Assembly (NCBI GenBank): GCA_963556255.1
Contig: OY744608.1
Location: 14,671,640 to 14,735,639 of the forward strand
Reading direction: 5' to 3'
DNA length: 64,000 nt
From: Allolobophora icterica
Lineage: Eukaryota > Annelida > Clitellata > Crassiclitellata > Lumbricidae
The translations under genes and the position numbers were made by a program. Below, one piece after another: positions 56,501 to 64,000 of the stretch (the first letter of the stretch is position 1; every line of letters starts with the position of its first letter). The notes beneath the pieces were generated by a model. That model did no database searches. It was not told the origin of the DNA and worked only from the letters and a program-made list of their open reading frames with translations.

Positions 56501-59500
56501 CAGTCGATCTAACACCATTAGATATGCAATGGAAAGAACTAAAGACTCCATAGCATCATCATTATTAAGCCTATAATTATTATTATGCCTGTAATACAAA
56601 CGTTGACATTATAATTATTTAACAGCCGCAAAGCTGAAACAATGCGATATTTGGTACACCCACTTTTTAGACCAAAGTTGCACCTCTGTGGCATTTATGC
56701 ATAATTATGGTAATTTCATGTTCAGAATCATTTTTAAAAATTTAAAGTAAGTTTGATGATGATCTGCTGAATCCTTTATAGTTTATATACAGTAAATAAT
56801 GTAATGCTCAAAATCCTTTTTGTTTTAATTAGCTAGTTAACCTACCTGAATGTAGCAAAATATTTGTGAAGCACCTTCTAAGGTTAGTGCTCAAGATAGT
56901 TTGTGGTTTAATTATGATAAATTTAATGTAATGCTCAAAATCCTTTCTGTTTCAGTTAGGGATTATAATTCTGAAAATCTTTCTGTTTTATTAAGTTAAT
57001 TTATTGTCAAAACTTCTTTCTGTTTAATTTTGTGTTCTGGCTATTTACTAATAAAGTAATTAGCATTTGTTTATTCAGTAAATTTGTGTGGTACCCATTT
57101 AAGATATCTTCTGGTAATTAGAAGTACTTCCAGCCTAAACTTAGGCAAAAGACATGCCGGATAAAAGGCTTGTTTAAAATAAACGATAAAACCCATTCAG
57201 CTAAAACTGGGGCTTGCTTTAAGGGACTGTTCGTCTACTTTCGGCTAAACTTGTTTCGGACATATTACATACATATACGGTACTCGTTTATTTCCAGTCA
57301 GTGGGTTGACCGCAAACCATTACAATAAGAGTAGAGCCTATGAACTAAAAATCAGTTTAACTAAGAAATTGGTCCAGCAAGGGACAACATTGTTGGCATG
57401 GCTACTAGGGTGTCCCAAAAATATTTTTTGTTGAATTTTTATATGCAGTCCCTCTGAAAAGTTTCTTTATGGTCCCATAATAACACCTGTAAAATTTTAT
57501 GCCATTTAAAAAATATTTAGGGGTCCCCCAAGACTCTCAAATTGTCCCCATAAAAAAAATTATTGGCATAATTTGCGCCCGACGTGTCCATTTTCTAAAC
57601 GCTTTTAGACACCAATCTTGGATCCCATGATAACATGTTAAACACTATTGGAAAGCACTTAAATAGCAGAATCTACAATTATGTAACTTTATTGGATATT
57701 ATATGTATGGTTTTACGATCAAATAGTACAAAAATTAAACAAAAATTAAGATTTTTGGACTTGTGCAATATCAGTTATTACCACTAATAGTAAGCAGCAA
57801 TCATTAGTACAAATCTTTGATATTGCAACAAGCCCTGGTTGCAGCTCCTCCATACCTTCATCTGCCTATTCTTCATCATTGATTACACCTTAACCTGCTT
57901 AATTCTTCATTTCTACAATCTACTTTCTACATATCTACATGATTGCACTTAGAAAAGTCTTGCCTATTTCAACAACTTGTAGATGAAACTGTTTCTGTCC
58001 TTCGTTATTGTTGAACATACTGTTACATACTGTATACACACTGTTACATAGGCTACTGTATAAGAGCAACACAACGTTCAGCACTCTCATTCACACATGC
58101 CAAGTTATTAACAAACTCACAAACGATCTTATATGATTGACTTTCGAGCAACTCTGCAACTGGAATATTGAGAAAACTGCCGTCGATGGCGGTAGCTCGG
58201 AAGATGCCTCGAGAAACAGATAATTCCGTTATTGTGCGGGGAAGAGACTGAACCGCATGCAATCCTCGATCATCTTTCATTGGTTGCAGTGGCGGCACCA
58301 CGATTTGAAAAGTGGTACGGCAAATTAGAGGGTCTGGGTAAAAGTGTACGGTAAAATTATGTTTTTTTTCGTAAAACCTTAAAAAGTGGTACGGCAATAG
58401 CCGTACAACAAACATAGGCGGCGCCGCCACTGATTGGTTGAGATAAGCTGTGCTTTCTCTTCAGAAAACAGATGCTGAGAGAAGAGAGAGGGGTTCACTA
58501 GCTCTTGGCTTAGGTACCAAGAATGACGCTGTATCATCTTCAGTCCTGTGTCTACAGAGCAGCATCAAGCATCAGCAGTGACTCGACATGAGAACCACGA
58601 GTGGATGTAGATATTGACTACAAATCTGTTGAAACGTTAGATGCCCTGTAATTCACAGGCCATCAACTAGATAACAGATTCGTTTTCATCAAAAAGGCTT
58701 GGGTTTATGGTGGAACAGGTCGGACAATTTATCTCTAAATCAGTTGAAGGGCAGAATGTCAGGCCCAGTTGATGGACAAACTTTATCAAGGCACAATACG
58801 AATGCATCAGACAACAGGACTTCAAACATTTCATGTCGACAAGCCATCCACAGCAGATTATGACCGATGGCTGTCTTTACAAGAGTGCAGGTTCCATTAA
58901 GTTTGCCGGTGTTTGAGGCTGTTGTGTCAAAGTACATTCTGATAGCAAATCGTGCTGCCATGACTTCAAAAGGTCCAGAACTGCTATCACTGCTGCTTGT
59001 CCTGACTCAGAGGCCAACTTTGGCACACCCAGAAGTATTAGTACTTCCATCAACTAGAGAAGAAATCAGGACTGGCATTCTGTCCACTTTGTCCACGTCT
59101 ACTGCGGTGGTGTCATAGATATCAGCTTGCCTCCCAGTGCATGACAGATTTACAGGCTTGAAAGTCATCCTTGGTTTGCTCGGCAGCTTCACTACGAAAA
59201 TGCTTTGTTGACGGTGAATGGTACCTTAGAAAGCACTGCTGAAGATGTTGAGCAGCCTATTTCGTTGACTAGAGAAGCTAGGATCGTCATGAATAATGTC
59301 ATTGGGAAGTTTACGTAAAACTATTGCAAAACTACAACTGAAGCCAAGAAATCTCGATGTTGCATGTTTTCTGTCTTCTTCATACTTAAAACTTTATTCA
59401 CATGTACAATAAGGTTATATTATGTTGACATTGTTTTTATGTTGTACCATTTAAGAGCTTTCTAATGGTACTAAGCTTGTTATTATAGGATCAAAGTCTG

Positions 59501-62473
59501 ATCCTATGGCAATTTTCAAACTCACAGACATCATATACGTACTTTAGGACACACTACCCTAATTCTGAGAGCCTTGGGGGACCCCTAAATATTTTTAAAA
59601 TGTCATAAAATTTTGCAGGTGTTCTTATGGGACCATAAAGAAACTTTTTAGAGGGACTGCGTCATAAGTTTCCAAAAACTTTTTTTTCTTTGTTTGTGTT
59701 GGGACACCCTAATGGCTACTGAGGTTTTGTATTTTTGTATTTGCTTGTAGGCATCTATGATGCACGGATGCGAACTGTGTTGAAGTTCATTAGCCTCGTT
59801 CTTGGAGTTCTTCCAGAAGAATTTGAGGACTTGGAGGATGCCGTGCAGGCAAAATTTCTGGAAGATGATCATATACCCACTGAGTGAGTGGCAGCTGTGT
59901 TACCATGTTGTGTTTCAAAGAAGGTGTACCTATGTAAGAACGGTGTTTATTCCCCTTTGCTCCTTCTTCTTTGGTAGCTACTCCATCCTGTGACTGTATG
60001 ATTTCTAAGGAAGATCCAGATAAAAATCACTATGCTGCCTTGGTCAGATATACCTACACATGCTAGTGTCATTTAGTTGACCACATCAGCACTTTTAAAG
60101 AGTTCTTTTAGATTACAACAAATATCGCACTAACCAAAAAGTGTTTAAAACACAAAATAAGGAGTTTGAAAATACTATTTAAAATACTATTTTAAAAATA
60201 TTGTCTAAAAATGCTTTTTGGAAATACTTTATATGCTTGTACATAATTTTCTGCAGTGCATATATGTTGTCTTTACTACTTTAGTGAGTAATTTGGCTGT
60301 TCATTGTGTTTAATTCCTTATTAGTAATTTGGCTTCTTATAATGTTTAATTACTAATTTGGTTAATTTTTAATGTTTTTAAATAGAGAAGAAACTAAAGA
60401 GAAACTAGCGAAGGTGAAGTCAAGGAGGATAAAGCGAATTGCCTTGGTCACCGTGGCTGCTGTTGGAGGAGGCGTTCTGATTGGTCAGTTATCAGAGAAT
60501 AACTACAAGATTATAAATGTTATTTATATAGCTCTCTACTGTATAGCAACTGATATCCGTAGGAGTTTGAATACCATATAGTTAAATTTAAATGTAATTA
60601 TATAACAGATAAGAAAGACAGATGACATTGTTCAGCCTATAAGTAATGGTTGGATTGCTGTGCAAACCTTAGAACTTTTAGCGTAAAGATAAAAAGAGAA
60701 TGTGAAACTGATGGATTTCTTGAATACCACCTTTAATTGTATTTGGAAAATCGTCATGCAAGTTGTGGCAAAACAAATCTTTGGTGGTATTAATGTGAGG
60801 ATTCTCTGTTTTGTATGTTCCAGAGACTGGGCTTTGGAATTTTGCGATTTTAGTGACATATAAAAGAAACAGTTTAGAAAAGTCTCAAAATAACCACCAC
60901 ATATTTAGCAATGTCTTTGTACACACATGTAATACATATATAGAACCCCTACACGGTGGTGTAGTGGTATGGTCTGTGCCTTGTAACTTGTGAGGAATAG
61001 ATGTGGGATACAATGGATGGAGTACATAATTGTAATGAAGTGACTTTGGCTACAACTAACGCTTGATTTGTGTCATTTGATTTTAGGACTGACCGCTGGT
61101 ATTGCAGCACCTCTCATTGCTGTTGGTGCTGGTGCCATCGTTGGTGGTGTTGGTGCTGCTGGACTGGGAACAGTTGCTGGGGCTGCAATAATCGGATCCA
61201 TTTTCGGAGTTGCTGGTGCTGGACTTACAGGTTTAAGTGCTGTTCATACCCTTACAATAAGTCCTTTTGGTTTGCATTTTCTTCTAAAATGTTTGAGATT
61301 TTTTCATGTTATTTATGCAAATTTTGTAATTTTTCACTTTTTGAACATATTTGATTACAAATTTCATCCTCGCGTTGTATAGAATGACTGTAAAAATGAA
61401 TGATTGTTGATTTGTGCGGTGTCCTTTTTGAGGTTCTAAGTATTAAGCAGTATAATGACAGATAAAACCTTACACTGATGTGCTGGTCATTATAAAGGTG
61501 TGCTACTGTTTTCTCTTTAGTTCAGTATCACTGAATTATTAGTAATTATTTGACAAATAATAACGTGAGATTAATGTACCAGGCATGAAACTTGACATTC
61601 ACTCTCTAAAATGACTGATTGTAACTTGCTTCATGGCTTTTGTCACCTAGACTCGACCTGTGCTTAATTTTATGCTCTTTGCGTATTCTTTCTGCTTGTA
61701 GGCTTCAAGATGAAAAAGCGAATTGGAGAACTGGAGGAGTTTGAATTTGAGCCTCTGACCGAGGGACGATCTCTTCATGTGACGGTGGCTGTGTCCGGCT
61801 GGTTGAATGATAAACATACAGGTGAATTAATTAAGGTTTGTTTGTCTACTTAAAAAACTGAGTGAAACAGCTGACTGTCTTAGGAATTAGTTTGGCTGAA
61901 GAGGTAATTATAACAGCAACTTAAACTCTTCTTTAAAAAATGAACCTTAAGCCTTATTCTAAGTGTGCTGTGATCGTACCTGTTTGTTGACTGATTGCTG
62001 GGTATAATTTTGTAATTGCTATAATGAGGAAAGTATGAAAGTGAAGTGAGTATGTAAGTAACTATCCTTTATTTGCCTCTCAGGACTGTATGAATTAGAC
62101 CTACAGTACATGATGACATGCACTGTTGTCAGATGCAAGAAATGCTGCTTCCTTGCATGGTTACTACTTGTTTATTTACTTAAAACTGATGAGGACTGTT
62201 GGAATAATTTTCTGAATGTATATTTTTATGTATTGCAATATCAACAACTACAATGGACTACATCACAAATATTGCCATCACCATTGTTGATGTTTAATTT
62301 GTGTTCAACAGACTTTCGTAGCATTTGGCTTGGATTGAACAATTCCCCGGAGCAGTACATTCTGCGATATGAAAGCAAGTATATGCGTGAACTTGGCATG
62401 GCAATGGATTACATCGCAAATATTGCCGTTGCCGCAGCAGTCAAACATACTATAAAACAGACTCTCTTTTCAG
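52618..62473 (+). CDS. TMCO4: TMCO4-like membrane protein (eight exons, 3' partial)
   Basis: I join exons 52618-53567, 53850-53907, 55168-55318, 59751-59883, 60386-60483, 61087-61230, 61702-61821 and 62312-62473 (all GT-AG, phases matching) into 605 codons plus one base. The start ATG follows an in-frame TAA directly. The match to vertebrate TMCO4 (DUF726, alpha/beta-hydrolase fold) begins at RYSYACLMAHSL (about 296). It continues through the helical region, a glycine/alanine-rich membrane segment (about 449-512), FKMKKRIGELEEF and EPLTEGRSLHVTVAVSGWL. The GFSLGAR-type nucleophile elbow expected next is not in the window. Biochemical function of the family is poorly known. The first 290 or so residues are an acidic, serine- and asparagine-rich disordered extension, far longer than in the human protein. 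Confidence 0.93.
53850..53907 (+). CDS. TMCO4: TMCO4 exon 2
   Basis: A 58-nt exon. The acceptor is TTTCCAG|GAAATTC and the donor AAAAAG|GTATGT. It encodes RKFQDNCMKQLLRRLHQSKK and ends in phase 0. Recognised by its frame fit and by position relative to the vertebrate protein. Confidence 0.85.
54011..54471. mobile_element. hAT-type MITE (TAGAGCTGTACCGAT family)
   Basis: The ends TAGAGCTGTACCGAT and inverted TACAGCTGTACCAAT are followed inside by repeated CCGAT/ATCGG motifs. Flanking octamers GGAGAAAC and AGAGAAAG match at 6 of 8. No coding content. It lies in TMCO4 intron 2. Confidence 0.8.
54630..54905 (+). mobile_element. tRNA-derived SINE, family A copy 2
   Basis: A-box TGGTTGAATGGTAACATG, B-box GGGTTCGATACC, and a tail CTGCTAAACTTGTTATCGTC ... 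GTAATCTTACTG shared with 12505-12790. It carries an internal 24-bp duplication (GGTGACGGTAGAATAAGCAG). It lies in TMCO4 intron 2. Confidence 0.85.
55168..55318 (+). CDS. TMCO4: TMCO4 exon 3
   Basis: The acceptor is CTTTTTAG|ATGCAG and the donor GAGAAG|GTAATG. It encodes ESDPLVDSLKSQF and IIADLLDMSLREG, matching the family helices before the DARAR/DARMR motif. Confidence 0.9.
55563..56345. repeat. Tandem repeat array, ~60-bp unit
   Basis: About twelve diverged units share TGAAATCACAATGCAATTAT, then ACAAGAGGTTGCTA and GGCAATATATCCTCTA. Unit length varies from about 47 to 75 bp. It is a minisatellite-like array in TMCO4 intron 3, non-coding. Confidence 0.92.
56346..57267 (+). other. TMCO4 intron 3, unassigned portion
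   Basis: AT-rich. A stretch with AATGTAATGCTCAAAATCCT and CTTTCTGTTT motifs recurs two or three times between 56790 and 57030. No exon seen. Confidence 0.45.
57268..57405 (-). repeat. Dispersed repeat interrupted by the 57406 transposon
   Basis: On the minus strand this matches 23215-23345. It continues on the far side of the transposon at 59712-59735. The two halves and the single ATGGCTAC site can be aligned with the uninterrupted copy. Confidence 0.85.
58287..58432. mobile_element. 146-bp hAT-type MITE nested in the 57406 element
   Basis: The ends CAGTGGCGGCACC and inverted CAGTGGCGGCGCC are flanked by the exact 8-bp duplication ATTGGTTG (58279-58286 and 58433-58440). The interior contains AAAAGTGGTACGGCAA twice in the same orientation. 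An open 125-codon frame over it on the minus strand is accidental. Confidence 0.93.
58740..59192 (-). pseudogene. Transposase core fragment (decayed)
   Basis: Two minus-strand open pieces, 59007-59192 and 58740-58961, are separated by disruptions. They encode in order VDRMPVLISSL and MYFDTTASNTGKLNGTC ... LWMACRHEMFEVLL ... STGPDILPF. The arrangement of an acidic DTT motif, then a CRH-E motif, fits a transposase RNase-H-like domain of hAT type. Superfamily placement is from memory of motif pattern and needs a profile search. Confidence 0.7.
59751..59883 (+). CDS. TMCO4: TMCO4 exon 4
   Basis: The acceptor is TGCTTGTAG|GCATC and the donor CACTGA|GTGAGT. It encodes GIYDARMRTVLKFISLVLGV and EEFEDLEDAVQAKFLEDD. 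The acceptor lies only 31 bp beyond the target duplication of the transposon at 57406-59711. Confidence 0.93.
60386..60483 (+). CDS. TMCO4: TMCO4 exon 5
   Basis: The acceptor is TAAATAG|AGAAG and the donor TGATTG|GTCAGT. It encodes a lysine/arginine-rich coil and the first hydrophobic stretch, RIALVTVAAVGGGVLIG. Confidence 0.92.
60948..61020 (+). repeat. Degenerate SINE family D head
   Basis: CGGTGGTGTAGTGGTATGGT and GCCTTGTAACTTGTGAGG match the head of the SINE at 44862 (GTGGTGGCTCAGTGGTAAG, GCCTTGTGACCTGAGGG). It lies about 70 bp upstream of TMCO4 exon 6. Confidence 0.65.
61087..61230 (+). CDS. TMCO4: TMCO4 exon 6 (membrane segment)
   Basis: The acceptor is GATTTTAG|GACTG and the donor CTTACAG|GTTTAA. 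It encodes a glycine/alanine-rich hydrophobic region (LTAGIAAPLIAVGAG through GVAGAGLTG) typical of the TMCO4 membrane domain. Confidence 0.95.
61702..61821 (+). CDS. TMCO4: TMCO4 exon 7 (start of hydrolase domain)
   Basis: The acceptor is TGCTTGTAG|GCTTC and the donor CATACAG|GTGAAT. It encodes GFKMKKRIGELEEFEFEPLT and HVTVAVSGWL, the first strand of the DUF726 hydrolase domain. Confidence 0.95.
62312..62473 (+). CDS. TMCO4: TMCO4 exon 8
   Basis: The acceptor is TTCAACAG|ACTTTC and the donor TTTCAG|GTATGG. It encodes RSIWLGLNNSPEQYILRYES through HTIKQTLFS, matching the family up to the segment before the nucleophile elbow. The next exon is not found before 64000. Confidence 0.93.
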
Positions 62474-64000
62474 GTATGGGACTGTAATTATATTTGTATA
62501 CTAAAAACAAATAAACTGAGGATTTTTCGTTCTGCTCAGTCGCTTGTGTCATTTCGTTTTCTATTTAAGACCTACCTTTTTCAAATTGCTTATCCACCAT
62601 GGCTGCTTCTGTCGTAATGGAACGATCTTCGGGATGTGGACCTGATTTACGGCTTAGTTTTGGTGCACCATCCATTGGTGCCTTGTGTATTAGACAATGG
62701 GTGTGATAAAAGTTACTAACTGATTGTTTGATTCCAGAGTTGTGGGTTGAGGTTTGAGACTGACTGAACAAATGGTGTGTATCTAAGGCAGATTGTTTCT
62801 GCTGAACTGCCTATTGTCACTAAGAAGTAACTTTCAGTGCAGTAGAAAGGTGACAAGTAAACATTAAGTCTTGTGATACAATACAGTATGACAATGTATT
62901 TGAAGGGCACCACGTTTCTTATAGTTACCAACAGCACATTTCAAAATCAGGGAAGCCAATGTGAGCCAGTGTGTCTTCAGTTCATGCTTGCGCAGTTTTA
63001 CACGCTACAGTGTAACATGTTGGTCCCCTGGATGCAGGATATTCCATAGCAGACTCAAGGATGATGATCTCAGTAAAAGCGATCTGTCCCTCCCAATTTG
63101 ATGTTGGAGGCCTTTGCAATGGTTTGACTTTTAGGCCTTGAATGAACTGGTTGACTTTTGATTTGGAGAGTGATCAGATCATTACATTTATGCATTTTTT
63201 GCAATAATTAACTACAAAAGATGAAGTTTGCAGTTGATTGTATAAGTTTTTTAAATGTGCATACGTATTTTTGTTTTGCACTTGTAAAATAATTTTGTGA
63301 CTTTTCAAATCCTCTCTAAAACTTGTCACTCTAAACACTACACATGTGGTGTCTATATTTTGCATATGGCTGTTATATTAATGATGCACTATTAATTAAT
63401 AAGATGGTGTGCTGGGGATGCAGAAATTCCTAAGTTAATTGCTCAAGATAATTTTTATGCAGAACAACAAATCATTGAATACGAAAGGTATATGTTCGTT
63501 AACACTAACTATTTGCTTGATGTGTTCTCAGTTCTAACCTTTTTCTCATGTTTTAATGTGTGTTCCAAATTTTTTACATTTTTGTTAATCATTTTTATGT
63601 CGTCTGGTTAATTTTCTAATAATTATCATGAAGCCTTTTCATTCTTTAGGAGGTTGAATATTTCAGAATTCAGTTTTTACTGTCTCTTCTTCATTTCAAT
63701 TCTTTTGTTAATATGTTTTCTTCTTTGTTGATGTAAAATGTTAGAATATTTAATCACAGCATTACATTGTTGATGCATGTTTTGTCTCTGTGCAGACTGC
63801 ACTTTAGTGACCAAACTTAATTTTCTTTGTTTTTAATCCTGGCTTCATTTTTGTTAAATTCTAGCCTTCAGTGTTCTGAATTTTTACCAGCTTGCAATGA
63901 TTTTACTTAAAATCAATCTAGACTTGACTGTTTTGAATTCTAACCAACTCTGAAGGATTTTGCTTAAGATCAGTGTAGACTTGACTGTTCTGAATTCTGA
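62474..64000 (+). other. TMCO4 intron 8, incomplete
   Basis: No further TMCO4 exon is found to the end of the window. A dispersed repeat on the minus strand at 62540-62695 pairs with 30320-30460. Near 63840-64000 a unit containing TCTAGACTTGACTGTT(C/T)TGAATTC repeats twice, a possible start of another tandem array. Confidence 0.6.

Larger units (their letters stand above)
57406..59711 (-). mobile_element. DNA transposon with TAGGGTGTCCC ends, transposase relic
   Basis: Terminal inverted repeats of about 130 bp start TAGGGTGTCCCAA. They share blocks such as CTTTATGGTCCCATAA and TATTTAGGGGTCCCCCAAG in inverse order, and are flanked by the exact 8-bp duplication ATGGCTAC (57398-57405 and 59712-59719). 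The minus strand retains transposase-like pieces, including FDTTASNTGKLNGTC and NLLWMACRHEMFEVLLSD (58740-58961) and DKVDRMPVLISSL (59007-59130). The central DTT-xNTG motif resembles the RNase-H-like core of hAT-type transposases. The 8-bp duplication and TAGGG ends agree. It is inactive, lies in TMCO4 intron 3 and has a MITE inside. Confidence 0.93.

Overview
This is a repeat-rich, AT-rich animal nuclear genome segment, most likely from a marine or aquatic invertebrate. The evidence is two intron-rich, single-copy animal genes with GT-AG splice sites, non-LTR retrotransposons, tRNA-derived SINEs and many hAT-type DNA transposons. The sequence alone does not fix the phylum. No bacterial-type operon, CRISPR array or rRNA gene is present.

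There are two genes, head to head and about 8.3 kb apart. On the minus strand, six exons from 44278 down to 25458 encode a ZC3H12/Regnase-type endoribonuclease. It has a UBA-like helix region, an NYN/PIN RNase domain with all four acidic residues, a CCCH zinc finger and a conserved C-terminal domain. I joined the exons by phase into 881 codons. On the plus strand, eight exons from 52618 to 62473 encode a TMCO4-like membrane protein of the DUF726 alpha/beta-hydrolase family. The hydrolase core with the expected nucleophile motif lies beyond the right edge. Nothing suggests that the two genes act in one pathway.

The rest is a layered transposon landscape. Positions 1-25450 hold no gene I can identify, only minisatellites, microsatellites, MITEs, a hAT relic with a transposase C-terminus (14697-15675) and a hAT relic carrying a nested foldback MITE (20595-21710 and 20902-21331). 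Intron 1 of the ZC3H12 gene (32180-44034) carries a hAT element (38109-42312) with exact 8-bp target duplications, and that element was itself invaded by a non-LTR retrotransposon with an open 944-codon EN-RT frame. The same intron holds a 403-bp direct repeat that appears identical in both copies, 4.3 kb apart. Intron 3 of TMCO4 holds a 2.3-kb DNA transposon with a decayed transposase and another MITE inside it. Its end lies about 40 bp from exon 4, and its empty site is visible in a related repeat at 23 kb. Several SINE copies, some sharing 3' tails, are scattered throughout.

The notable content is therefore the nested-transposon stratigraphy, the undescribed-looking MITE families and the unusual N-termini of the two host genes. 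I did not find a new multi-gene system.
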